Origin: Corylus avellana
Lineage: Eukaryota; Streptophyta; Magnoliopsida; Fagales; Betulaceae
Reading direction: 5' to 3'
Assembly: GCF_901000735.1 (NCBI RefSeq)
Contig: NC_081545.1
Span: 35,581,634-35,645,633, forward strand
Length of the DNA stretch: 64,000 bases
The translations under genes and the position numbers were made by a program. The notes under the pieces were generated by a model. The model saw only the letters and a program-made list of their open reading frames with translations. It searched no databases and was not told the DNA's origin. Shown one piece after another: positions 21,385 to 32,310 of this stretch (its first letter is position 1; the number at the start of each line of letters is the position of its first letter).

Positions 21385-23622
21385 TCAACTGTTTTGCTGG
21401 GCTTCCTCTACTTTCTTCCTCAAAAGGGATATTACTTGGGCTGGCTCAGAAGCTCCAAACACTGAACTTCCAGCGACAATACAGTTTGCTCCGGCTGCAG
21501 CTGCTACGTCAATAGTTGAAGGCCCTAAACCGCCGTCAACCTGCAAAAATAAAGCAGCTTTTCAATTAGTTGTCACTTAAAAATTCCTCATTATAACAGG
21601 ATTCTATTAGCTATGCTGAACAAATAGACAACAAAATATGCAAATAACCATGAGACAATTTTTGAAAAAAGAAATCTCCAATAAATCCCAGAAGACGATC
21701 AGTTATAATGACTTGCCAGCAGAAAGTTACAAATAGCAAACAAGAGATTGACTCACCTCTATATCAAGTGTTGGGTACTTCTTTCTCAGCACACGGACCT
21801 AGACAAGAAAAGTAGAGAATTAGTCATGGGAATGAACGAGAAATGCCAGTCACAGAAGAGCTAAAACTCTATCAAAACCTTCTCCATCGTCTCTGGCATG
21901 AACTTTTGTCCACCAAATCCAGGTTCGACAGTCATTACAAGGACCATTTCCACAGGGTTTTCACCTTCAATCTGTGGATTAAGGGAAAAACTATCATCTT
22001 ATCAATTTAGAATTCACCAAAAAAGTATTTACTAATACTCAATTATACACAGAATACCAGAAACCTTAAGCCATTTCGATAAGATTGAATATCCCCATGA
22101 TTTAGCTTACTATACACAATACAAAACCTAGCTGAGAACATGAGAATCAGAGGAAGGCATACCAGGGGATAAACTTCTTCAATAGGCGTCCCAGGCTTTA
22201 ATGACACCCCAGGCCTCATGCCCTTAGACTTAATTTGTTGGACTAGTTCTTGCCAATTTTCTGCAAGCACCATGAGACTCCTTAGTCAAAAAAGAAAAAG
22301 AAATCAACGAATAAAATAAGTAAAACTAAATAAAGCAAAAACAACATGTCAGACATCATAACCCACCTTTGGATACCTCAACATGAAATGTAAAACCAGA
22401 AGCACCAGCTTTTCCCAAAGGCTCAACATAATCAAGAGGATTTGTGACCATGAGGTGGCAATCAAGATAGGCCCTGTAAGAGATGAAAATCAAAACTTCA
22501 TTTAGCTATAGTGGTAAACTTGCGCCCAAGAAAATTTGATGTCCAAAAAATTTAAGCGAAGGCAAAAAAGGTGTTACGTTGTGTGCTTTCTCAAACTCTG
22601 AATGACTGGAGCACCAATGGTTAGATTTGGCACAAAGTGCCTGCAGAAGAGTGGAAAACAATAATGTTAAGCAATTCACAAGTTACCAATGGGAAATAAC
22701 TAGATAACATGCATTTATAGATGATATAAGACATTTCTTGTGTCTTATCCACAAGTATCCAATCATCATTAGCAACAAAGGCCAGTAAATGAGCATAATA
22801 TGGACTTGAGAACCATCCAAGTTACACACTAATAATTCTGAATTCAGGCCAGACAGTTCCTTCGTTGTTGAGCAAGGTCAAGTGCCTATCTAAATTTCAT
22901 ACTGTTTATTGCCAATTTATTACCAAAAAAAAAAGGGCCTAATCTCATAATGTTTTCCAAAATAAAAATCCGAATGTCTTGACCCGTGATCCCACCTCAT
23001 GTTACATTTTTAAGAGAGTTATCCCATCTAACAATCTTCCCTCTTCTTCAGAATATAATACCCTATAGATCACAGGATATAGAGAACCCACATTCTCTCT
23101 ACTATATAAAACATAGCCCTCACATCATTCACAATCACAAATACCAAAATTAGACAATTGCATAGGAGAGGTATCAACATGACTGACCACAACCGGGCAG
23201 TAAAATACGATTACACGTAAAATACCACAAACAAACTTCCTTAAATACAAAAGTACATGCCTTGAAACCAATAATTGTACCAAAATTTAACACGCAAAAA
23301 CACACAATTAAGTAAACGTTTGAACAAAAATTCATTAGAGAAAAAAAGAAAATAAGCGAAATTCGAAACCCCAAAACTTGAATCCAATTCGAACAAAGGC
23401 AGTGAAAAATACCCATCCTGCAAATGAACCGAAATAGATCAGTTAGTGTTGAACTACAATTATTTCGTTAGAATCGACGTGATTATATTAATCGAATTGT
23501 AGTACCATGATGTCCATGTGGAGCCAATCGGCGCCACAGCTGAGCATGCGGTGAGCCTCGGAGGCCAAATTGGCGAAGTCCGATGAGAGCATAGACGGTG
23601 CTATTTTCGCCGACACACCCAT
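21385..23622 (-). CDS. RPE: Ribulose-phosphate 3-epimerase, cytosolic type (copy A)
   Basis: Interconverts ribulose 5-phosphate and xylulose 5-phosphate in the pentose phosphate pathway. Eight exons, all with GT-AG borders: 23506-23622, 23413-23417 (5 nt), 22578-22640, 22367-22473, 22163-22260, 21879-21971, 21757-21798, 21385-21540. They sum to 681 nt, or 226 residues, the usual length of the cytosolic form. There is no transit peptide, since the protein starts [16 protein letters not shown]. Family metal ligands are all present: His35 and Asp37 (LHMDIMDGHFVPN), His68 (DCHLMV) and Asp177 (VDGGLGPST). [10 protein letters not shown] and the phosphate-binding end are also seen. The 5-nt exon encodes Asp40 and most of Gly41. 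A second full copy lies at 53749-56465. Confidence 0.95.
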
Positions 23623-23807
23623 TTCTCGATTTCGGATCCGACGATTGTTCTTCGGCTACCACGGACTCCAACGGAGTCACGGAGACTTGGAGATTGAGAT
23701 CGCGGGGTTGGTGGCACTTGATTAGAAATGCGGCGTCGTTTTGACGGCAGATGATTTTTGACCTTTTGAACGGTCCGTGCTTGTTTACTTAAATTTTCCT
23801 TTACCTA
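23623..23807 (-). promoter_or_regulatory. Upstream region of epimerase gene (copy A)
   Basis: Carries CGGCGTCGTTTTGACGG near 23731. Conserved in copy B (56466-56670), which has an extra partial duplication (GCGGGG.TGGTGGCACT.GATTAGAAAT twice, about 56536-56592). No clear TATA box. Confidence 0.4.
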
Positions 23808-24855
23808 TAGGTGGGCACGGGTCCATTTTTGGGCATTTTTGGGCCCAACCCGCACTCCTCGGGTAGTAAAATTGGTACCCGTAACCCGGTTTTAATGGAC
23901 AGTACCCGCGAGGTCTCAGGATTTGCGGGGCGGGTTTTGCGGGTCGGATCGGTATTCGCCTTCTTCTTTCCTTTTATCTCTCCTGCGTCTCTCTCTCTTC
24001 CTCTCGGACCCCCCTCTCTTCTTCTTCTTCTTCTCTTCTCTCCTTTGTTTCTCAAATCCTCTCTAGATCTGTTCGTGACTGCGTGCAACTTGAGGAAAGA
24101 AAGAGAGATAGAGGGTTTTATGGCCTTTTTTTTTTTTTTTTGTGTGTGTTGGGTTGGCGGGTGGGAAGAGGGAAGGAGAAGAAGATTAAGAATAAAGATG
24201 ATGAGAAGAAGAAAATGAAAAAAGAATAAGAAGAAGAAGGCTAGAAGCGGCGTGAGTTCTGTTCGGGAGTGTGTTTTTAAATAAATAATTTGCGTTTTTA
24301 AATTAAATTGTAATTTTTGAGTGTTTGGAATTGCGATTTTAAAAATGCAAATTTTAAAATTGTGAAAAAATTCGTGATTTCTATAAGCTGATTAGATGAT
24401 ACTTATTTGAAAAAAGTGTGAATTTAAACCAAAATCACGATTTCGCTTAAAAAAATATTTGGGATAATATTTACCTATTTGGCCATGAAACAACAATTAT
24501 ATGCTAATGTTATCTAAACACTCAATTGATAAAAAAAATACTTCTAACATATTTTACCAAACATCGGTACGATTTTAAAAAGTAGTGATTTAAAAAACTC
24601 AATTTTTAAAATCGTACTTATTGAAGTCTCACTCCCAAACGGGCCCTTAGTGTGGTGTCACATGAGTATAGGGTTTTTTCCTTTTAATTGTTGATCAGCG
24701 GGGTAGGGCGGGCACCCGCTGTCTAAAATTTTTATACCTAAAATCTGACCCACGCCTGCACAAGTTGGAAGAAATTCAACCCATTTCCGGGAAAAATAAA
24801 AAAACAAAAACAAATTTCGGGCGAATCAGGGCAGGTTTTGCATACCCCTACCTAT
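23808..24855. mobile_element. hAT-like non-autonomous element (copy A)
   Basis: Outer ends TAGGTGGGCACGGG and ...GGGCAGGTTTTGCATACCCCTA form an imperfect terminal inverted repeat. Copy B shows it better (TAGAGGTGGGCA... and ...TGCCCACCTCTA). GGTGGGCA ends are common in plant hAT elements. No transposase. The flanking duplication is ambiguous (ACCTATA on both sides here). It lies next to the epimerase promoter and contains a nested insertion at 24259-24646. Confidence 0.5.
24259..24646. mobile_element. MITE present in copy A only
   Basis: The ends CTGTTCGGGAGTG and CACTCCCAAACGGGCCC are inverted repeats around an AT-rich core of about 390 bp. The matching spot in copy B (about 57138-57146, GTGAGTTAGTGTGG) is empty. 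The right border shows TTA, the left a degenerate TTC, suggesting a 3-bp target as in PIF/Harbinger MITEs. Confidence 0.6.
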
Positions 24856-25132
24856 AATCAGGTATTTCATGACGTGGTCTTCAATTAGAACTACATAAAT
24901 TTATTTCGAATTGAGTTTAATAAATTTTCTTCAACTTAATATATAAAATTCACATATGCTTGTTAATATTAATATATGATAAATTCACTTATGTGTCCGT
25001 CGGCCTTCTTCTCATAAAACAGTTTGATCTGCTCCCTCCTCCTCTCTCCTTCCTTTTCTATTCTCCGCTCCTACCCTTCTCCTCTCCTTCTTTTTTTCTT
25101 TTTTTTTTTAATTAATTAATTTATTTATTTTT
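24856..25132. other. Contig end, pyrimidine-rich
   Basis: Matches 57355-57710 in part and then diverges near 25030. The last 100 bases are C/T-rich and low complexity, a likely cause of the contig break. Confidence 0.4.
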
Positions 25133-25232
25133 NNNNNNNNNNNNNNNNNNNNNNNNNNNNNNNNNNNNNNNNNNNNNNNNNNNNNNNNNNNNNNNNNNNN
25201 NNNNNNNNNNNNNNNNNNNNNNNNNNNNNNNN
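25133..25232. other. Assembly gap, 100 N
   Basis: Exactly 100 N. Confidence 0.99.
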
Positions 25233-26766
25233 AGATCCTTTGACCAAGCCACTAGCAAGAAGGCTGGTGAGTGAAACATCGAGGGGAATAGGACTGATAC
25301 CCAAATGATGACACTGTGATGGATACCCAACCTTTGTGATTGGAGATCCCATGAATGAGGTTTAATGGGAAACGAAGTCACAAGTGATCATGGTGTGGTA
25401 CTGTCATTCTATGTTATTTCACTATCTTGTTGATAAGATTGTTGATGAGTCCATCCCTATGGTGTAAGACAGTACAAAGATGCAGGGTGATTAAGGATGA
25501 GTTTAAAACTCTTAATGGTTCCATAGTCCCTACCTGTTGGGATGGGGTGTACCTGCACACACTCTTGATGGATACCATCTATGTGAGTGTGGAGGTGGTG
25601 CCGCTTCCTATGAGACTTGGGTAGGTCTCTAGAGCACTCATGAAACCCAGGGGCGCATGGCCTGTATAAGGCGCCAACCCGCTGAACAACCCAATTTTTA
25701 TTTTTGTTAATTCTTATTTATTTATTAATTTTCTTTTGGAGAAAGTTATGTGGGTGATAAGTTTGCTTACTTTATGAATTTGGTTAAAAGAGTCTAACTC
25801 TACCACAGTTCATTAAGTTCCTACTTATTTATCCTAGTTGTGGTTAAAACTTTCAGGTACCACATCGATGCATGCTTTTAATCTCCTTCTATTCTAATAT
25901 TTGTAACATGTGGGGGATTGTTGTAATGTTACAAATATTGATTTTATTTACCTATTAATTTTTGACCATTCAACATAAAATATATTCATGAGTTTTGACC
26001 GTTGGGTAATAAAACCTTTTACAAGTTTTTAACTATTGGTTTTAATTCCTTTACCCGTTGGTTTTCTTTTGTTAAAAGCATTTGTCTTCAATATTTACAA
26101 TTCTTTTAGCTGTTGGCTTTAATTCTTTACCATTGGTTTTCTTAGATTATAACCCATTTGTCTTTAAGCCTTTTTGACCGTTTGATGATTTGTTGACCGT
26201 TTATCTTAAATATGTTGACCGTTGCTTTTATACATTAATCTCATGACCGTTTGTTCTTTAATAAATAGATTGCATAATAATGTGTTTTAAAAGAAAAAAG
26301 TTTCCCCATGTCTATATAAGCAAGTCTTCATTTGACAAAAAATATATCATCAAAAAATATTACTTTTAGTGAGATTTCATTTTCATGCTCCAGAATTTTT
26401 TCTTTGTTACCAAAGAGAAAAATTAGAGTTATTTGCTACTCAATTTTTCATCCTCTTCAACTTGAGAAAGGGTTGTTCATTTGATCTTCGTTACTTGAAA
26501 GTGCGTTCTTAACGAAGGTAGACGCTGTAGTCTAATCCTGGGAGGTTGCGTGTCAAGAGATCCGATCGCACCGAGTTATACATTCCAGGAGGCACGAAAT
26601 CAACCTTTAAGGATAACGCTCTTGCGTGATTCTATAGCTTTGTGAGATTTTTCCTTGCTCTATTTTATTTATTTATTGTATTATATTTATCTTATTGTTA
26701 ATTGTTTGGATTAATATTATTTAGCATCAATAAGAATTTTTGCACCATCCATTTAATTTTACAACA
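25233..26766 (+). mobile_element. Copia 3' end and 3' LTR (repeat of 16328-17878)
   Basis: Starts inside the RNase H end of pol (GATCCTTTGACCAAGCCACT) and continues through the non-coding region and polypurine tract to an LTR at 25919-26766. The internal part differs from 16328-17018 by scattered substitutions. The LTR is closer to the 5' LTR at 11638 than to the 3' LTR at 17019. GCTCT follows at 26767-26771. It contains the same AATCAACCTTTAAG segment (about 26598-26611). Confidence 0.9.
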
Positions 26767-26771
26767 GCTCT

Positions 26772-27082
26772 TAGACAACCTCATTATCACTACCAAGGAC
26801 ATGGATATTCTCATCGATAATCAGATAGTTGTCAATTGGTTGAATCATGAGGATGCGGCCCAGCTCTTCAACAAGCTTTACCATAACACTTATGTAAAGG
26901 ACTACTATTACCAAAACATTTGCCATGAAGTAAATAGTTTTCGCCGATGCAGGTGGCCGAGATGGCGTGCGGTGCTTGTGCGCAATTATTTCAACACTCC
27001 ATGGGCTGTTCTTTCCACAGTTGCCGCATTTATCCTTTTAATCCTCACTTTGTTACAAACAGTGTACAGCATAAAAAATTAG
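26772..27082 (+). pseudogene. DUF247 3' fragment (repeat of 17884-18194)
   Basis: 311 bp encoding the C-terminal 103 residues of the split DUF247 gene, by eye identical to 17884-18194. It follows the LTR and its GCTCT target duplication. It has no 5' half in this contig. Most likely it is the same locus assembled twice rather than a second gene. Confidence 0.9.
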
Positions 27083-28639
27083 TATTACATTAGAACTTGT
27101 TGTGTAATTGGTCTCTCCAATGTAGATGAAAAGAAGGGGATGTGATACAAAATTAGTTTTACATTAGAACTTGTTGTGATACTTTCATTTTGACACAAAA
27201 TTAAATGATTACTCCAACCTACATCAAAAAATTCAGAACAAACCCTACTCGATCAGTGATTTGGTGAAGCGAGGCTTTGTTGCAGGTGTACAAGGCTGGT
27301 GGGGGCATTTTGGGGAAGAAAGCTACAAAAGTGATCACGTGCGGCTCATGTGATCACTGTTTCATCAGTCAAAACGGTTTTGACTGTCGGAATGACCGAA
27401 TTGCAAAAAATTAAAACTTTAGGGGGTAGATTGCAAAAATTGAAACATTAGAGGTCAAATTAAAAACGCTGCCAACTTTTCCTATATATTTTATATTAAA
27501 AATATAACATGGTGTCATTTTAAATACGAGTTAGGGACATGGTTTCATCATATTTATTGTTTTTATGAACACTTTGACCGAAAACTATTTAAAATAAGCT
27601 TAAAAAAAAGGCACAAAAAGGACCTAAACATCTCAAAAAGCCCAAAAGCCTATATATATATATTAAAAAAAAAAAAAACTTATAAAACCGCCGGTTATAA
27701 AATAGTCGCTAACCGTCTAAGCGGAGCTGTTGCGGTTATTAAAATTCAATAACCACCTTAGATAGTTGCGATTAGCAGTTTTAGCCAATAACCACTAATT
27801 ATAACGGCTTGTACACCCAAATGTGGAGTGACATGAAGACTTGTAGACTTGTAACTAGTAAGCACTTTGTCATAGGTGATAGGTGTGTCTCACCAGGTTC
27901 ACAAGGTAGAGAATTTTGTGATAGGTGCGCCTGACCAGCTTTACGAGGTAGACAATTTTGTGAATATTGGTCCGTTTTCGTAATCAATAGCAGGGCCTCG
28001 GTCCGACCATAATAGTTATTAGTTGCATATATTTTAGTTGTCACGTCCAACGTAATACAACAAAGAAGGTTTCGACTAATCGTGAACCTGCAAAGGCCCA
28101 TTTAATTAAACCTTGACAGCCACCCTACCTTCAATGTCCAATGGGAAGAGGGGCACATGTGGTCGGCCCAGATGTAAGCCAACTGGAAATTAGAAGTAGT
28201 GCTGATTGGTCCATAATTAAGAAGTGAATTAAGGTAAAATCCAAAATAAGGCCCATAAATGTTTTGCGGTCCAAGTTTTGATGAAGGCTTTGTTTTGTCG
28301 CATGATAGTTTGGCTCTACTTTTTCAATATCAATTATGAATAGAAATAATTGTTTGTTTGTTTAAATTATGAAAAGGAAGTATTGTTGTTTGTCAAAGGA
28401 GTTGCTTGTGGCGTGTGTATTTAATTTCTGTCAATAAATTATTAAATACAAAAAATTTCTGTCAATAAATTTTGGTTCTGCTCCGACTTTACCTGCCTTT
28501 TGGATTGATTTTTCATTCGCCATTTTGCTCTCTCATTGGTATATTATTTGTTCTAAGAAGCCTTGAGATGCCTACATATACCTGATTAGTATTAGCCATA
28601 TTAGATTTTCATTGATGCCCTGGTGGGTATGGGTTAGGT
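27083..28639. other. Intergenic with element-like GCGGTTA motifs
   Basis: 27083-27432 repeats 18195-18544. About 27690-27810 holds repeated (A)GCGGTTAT / TAACCGC motifs like those in the hAT element at 44250, probably a diverged relative. No gene recognised. Confidence 0.4.
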
Positions 28640-28807
28640 TATGGCTTAGTCGGATTTGAGAGAGTACTTACAGTTCCTATCGTCTAGGCTCCTCCTGTGC
28701 CGCTCTCAGCGAGTAGGTGCTACTATGGTCATGCCCGGTTATGATAGCCATAATTGGTCTTTCCGGCCTACCCCTTTGCTCATCATCAAAGAAAAAAAAA
28801 ACTACTT
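28640..28807. repeat. Possible retroposon 3' end with A run
   Basis: A GC-richer stretch ending CTCATCATCAAAG followed by an A run (28791-28800) looks like a LINE-type 3' end. It has no domain and no clear target duplication. Confidence 0.25.
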
Positions 28808-28890
28808 ATTTTGGTGTCTAAAACTCGATTATAAATTTCATTTAAATTTCGTTTATTGGCGTTTAAACTTTTCTTGCAGGATGTTGAATT
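28808..28890. repeat. Short dispersed repeat shared with 4370-4462
   Basis: Shares TGTCTAAAACTCGATTATAA and TTTCGTTTATTGGCGTTT with 4375-4440. Confidence 0.55.
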
Positions 28891-30905
28891 TTTATTTTCT
28901 TTTGTTGAAGGCGAATTAAAACAATCATGCCTGAGCCCATCTAAAATTAGATTGGGCTGAAACAAATCAATCTAGCCTAGCCTAGGGGCCGAACACTCTT
29001 GTCGGAGGCTTAAAACTTGTGGAGCTATATGCCACCTGGCTCATGGTAGGAAAAATAATAAATATCATCGTTGCACTTAGACATAGGTGTCAATTTAATC
29101 TCTACATTTTCAATTTAAACAATTTACTCTATACACATTAGATATGTGATAAATCAACCTCCCTGTTAAAAATTATCCTTTAAATCTAATTTAGTTAGAT
29201 GTTAAATAATACGTTTATCCTTTACCATTTGAGTTACAAAATAGTCATTTTTGTTTAATCTAAATGCTTTTTTTTTTTTTCTTTTTCTAATTAAAGACGA
29301 AAAAAAGGTTACAAGGAGGAGAATAATATGCAATATGCATGCTTCAATATGCCAATATATATATTAGCATATTGAAATATTACACTTACTATCTCTAAAA
29401 ATAATAATAAAAGAAAAAGAAATCCGCATACTAAAAAAGAATGGTTGTTTTGTAATTCGGATAGACAGCAAACAACACAAGTATTTCGATTTAGTAAAGC
29501 ATATTTATGTCAGATTGCTTGTGTTTTTCATCAATTAAAAAAAAAACAAAAAAAAAAAGAAAAAGAAAGATTGATCAAAAGTGAAGGATAAGAAAGAGAG
29601 CTCTTTCAACGGTTGATGCTTTCAACTGGTCAATATATTCATCCTGGAGTTATTAATATAGTTGACTTTTTAAAATTCCTTTTTGGAACAATGGGATGGT
29701 AATTAAATCTCTAAAGCTTCCCGACCAAGTAAGGATGTATAGATAATAGAATGTGATTCAACAAATTTAATATATTATAGTGGCTGTTGGGAAAATATCG
29801 ATAAATCTCTTGTATTAATGTTTTTTCTTTTCTTTTTTTTTTTCAATTTACCGAAAATAAAAATCTCAAGAAGCATGGTACAGTGGAAAATGAGTTCCTT
29901 TCCTTTTATTACTTTAAGATTTAATCTCTTAATAAAAATGGGATTTAAACCCAATTCCGGTGAGTTTTATTAATAAATTTTGAGAGCATTGTTTGTTTTT
30001 TAGTTTGAAAAACTATTTTGCTGTGACATTTAAATAATATTTTATATTGAATTGTTTGTTAATATCTTTAACTTGAGAACAGAAAACAAAATAGACCAAA
30101 CTGTTCTCACTTTAAATTACAAATAAGTTTCTCTTATTGTCATAAATTGTGAGAGTTCAGAATTTTTCTTAAAAATTAAAAAAAAAAAAAAAAATTATGA
30201 GTCTCTCCCTATATAGAAATTTAAACACGGTTTGAATTGTCCGTCCACCGACCCGAGCAAGTGGGTCCAAAGATCATAATTCTCTCACAAATTGAGAAGT
30301 TAATGGAATAAATGAAGCAGCTCTTTTGCCCGTACTTATTTCCCCGTATTGATGGTTGAGGTAGTTTTGACGGTTTTATATATATCATCCTCTAGAACGT
30401 TGAAGTCGGCCATTTGTTAGTGTTTTGTCCATAATCTGAAGACCTTTTTAGCTTCTTCTGCGTTGATTCCTTTTGGAAGACACTTTCGGGTTTCCCATTT
30501 GGCGTGGGGTCAAGCCCATGTTTTTTGGGTTTAAGACTTTAAGTGGCAACTGAAGAAAAAACACAAGAAAAGAGAGAAACCTGTTGCGTATACACACACG
30601 TCATAAAACACTACTTTATATTCTTTGGCGTGAAACCAAGAGACATAAATAGTTTTTTTTTTTTTTTTTTTTAATTTAACCACGTCTTTTAACAGTTTCA
30701 AATAGAGCAAGCGTCTAGATTCATAATTTTGGTATGAGAAAAATAATTCCTTCCATTGTTTTTTTTGGATAAATAATTCCTCCCATTGTTGACAAGGTAC
30801 GTACTATGCAGATGTCAAGGTTTGTACTTTTGGGAAGACCAATGTCTCACCCCGAAATTTCTGTTGACCCGTCTCAGAAGTTAGATGGTCAACTCACGAC
30901 ACGCG
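28891..30905. other. Intergenic, AT-rich
   Basis: No gene recognised. Has homopolymers (29268-29281, 30178-30193, 30652-30672) and a short hairpin at 29343-29376 (arms TTCAATATGC / GCATATTGAA). Confidence 0.4.
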
Positions 30906-30917
30906 GCATCATATTCA

Positions 30918-30926
30918 TATATATAC
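30918..30926 (+). promoter_or_regulatory. TATA box of calmodulin-like gene
   Basis: CATATATATAC lies about 85 bp before the ATG at 31009, a good distance for a short 5' leader. The upstream frame at 30806-31012 spans this box and is therefore unlikely to be transcribed as a whole. Confidence 0.45.
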
Positions 30927-31008
30927 TAACATGCCTGTCTCACGAGGAAACAGGTTCCGTTTCAAATCCTCAATACAGTTTTTGTTGTGCACAGGCTTCC
31001 ATTAGAGC

Positions 31009-31434
31009 ATGAACAACAATCGCACACAATACGAACGTGTGTTCAATCACTTTGACGACAACGGAGATGGGAAGATATCACCCTCTGAGCTGCAGCAATG
31101 CGTTGAGGCAATAGGCGGGGAGATTTCGCCGGCAGAGGCAGAGGCGGTGGTGGAGTTGGTCGACTCGGACGGGGACGGCTTGCTGGGGTTGGAGGACTTC
31201 GTGAGGTTTTTGGAAGGAGGGGAAGAGGAAGAGAAGGTGAATGATTTGAGGGAGGCGTTTAAGATGTATGAGATGGATGGGTGTGGGTGTATAACACCCA
31301 AGAGTCTTAAGAGGATGCTTAGTAGATTGGGTGAGTCCAAGAGTATTGACGAGTGTACGACCATGATTGCTCAATTTGATCTCAATGGTGATGGGGTCCT
31401 CAACTTTGATGAGTTTCGGACCATGATGTTGTGA
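31009..31434 (+). CDS. Calmodulin-like calcium sensor
   Basis: An intronless 141-residue protein with four EF-hands in two lobes. Loop 1 (residues 16-27, DDNGDGKISPSE), loop 2 (52-63, DSDGDGLLGLED) and loop 4 (124-135, DLNGDGVLNFDE) keep the calcium ligands. Loop 3 (88-99, EMDGCGCITPKS) has Glu at position 1, Cys at 5 and Ser at 12, so it probably does not bind calcium. An acidic linker (GGEEEEK, about 70-76) joins the lobes. Length and lack of introns fit the plant CML family rather than true calmodulin (149 residues, near invariant). No myristoylation or prenylation signal is seen. It probably relays calcium signals to unknown partners in cytosol or nucleus. The exact CML number cannot be set. 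Confidence 0.93.
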   Translation: MNNNRTQYERVFNHFDDNGDGKISPSELQQCVEAIGGEISPAEAEAVVELVDSDGDGLLGLEDFVRFLEGGEEEEKVNDLREAFKMYEMDGCGCITPKSLKRMLSRLGESKSIDECTTMIAQFDLNGDGVLNFDEFRTMML

Positions 31435-32052
31435 TGCCTTCGTTTCACTAATTTGTTGTTCATTGATTATTTGTTGGTTATTGTTATATTTTCTTTGAAT
31501 TTCCCGCCATATGATTAGTTTTTTTTTTTTTTTTTTTTCGTACAGTAGTAGAAGATTTCTTAGAAATTGAGTTGGACATATGTAAAAATTATATTCATTT
31601 TGGACCCACGCCAGTTTAATAAATTTGACTGTTGGAGAAGTGCTTTTTTTTTTTTTTTTTTTCCTTTACTCTTCGATCTTGTGGCAAAGGCGGCTAGTTT
31701 CGGCCAAGTTTATGTGGATGTTGACGACTGACGAGATAGTTTCTCACGAACCATGACAACCAGCCATTCAAAGAAAAATATTAATCCAGTTTAATATATC
31801 ATATATATGAAGCTGGGTGGAGCTCAAACTTGAGATTATAATTGTGCTTCTAGTTCTAGCTACATGCTGAAGCATGTTTGATTTCAGGCGGAGCTGGAAG
31901 TTTTCTCTTTGGAGGATATGTTTAAAGGCTAATTCTTGTTTACTGCAATAGCCAACGCAGCGCTTGCTTCGTAGAAGCATGGCAACATTAAAAAAAGAAA
32001 AAAAAGAAAAAAAGAAAAAAGAAAACACAGTTTTTGTTTGAAGTTGTGCTCC
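31435..32052. other. 3' flank of calmodulin-like gene
   Basis: No further gene. Two long T runs (31519-31538, 31645-31662) and an A-rich purine tract near 31990-32020. Confidence 0.4.
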
Positions 32053-32242
32053 TTAATTTCGGGATCCCAACGACCTGATCAAAAGGCCAAAAGCCTTAGA
32101 ATACTAAAATAATTTAAACTAGAAGTCTAGAAGGAGAACAAAAAGTCAAAAACTGGTTTTTAATTTGTTTGGAATCCATTTGACAATTCACAGGCTGTTT
32201 GCTGATCAATTCACTAAACACGTTAACACATCGTCTGCTTCT
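32053..32242 (-). pseudogene. Relic of LysM-kinase 3' end
   Basis: Diverged copy of 46750-46946, the 3' untranslated region and last codons of the LysM receptor kinase, in the same orientation. Shared blocks include AAAACTGGTTTTTAATTTGTTTGGAATCC, CTGTTTGCTGAT and TTAACACATC.TCTGCTTCTGG. The stop codon position is kept; about 18 coding bases are missing. The rest of the gene is absent, so this is a truncated duplicate about 14.7 kb from the intact gene. Confidence 0.75.
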
Positions 32243-32310
32243 GGCCGATCATTGTTGCAATTTCAATTTCAAGCTCCAGGATTCGTACGTGTTACACATA
32301 AGAATAGAAT

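Noticed and set aside
23811..24218. 135-residue frame next to the epimerase promoter
   Set aside because: Lies in the hAT-like element and its C/T-rich stretch; different and shorter in copy B.
26702..27082. A separate 126-residue DUF247-type gene (also at 17814-18194)
   Set aside because: The first part of the frame is LTR sequence; only the last 103 codons are DUF247, the tail of the split gene.
30806..31012. 68-residue frame before the calmodulin-like gene
   Set aside because: Spans the probable TATA box and overlaps the true start; no family.
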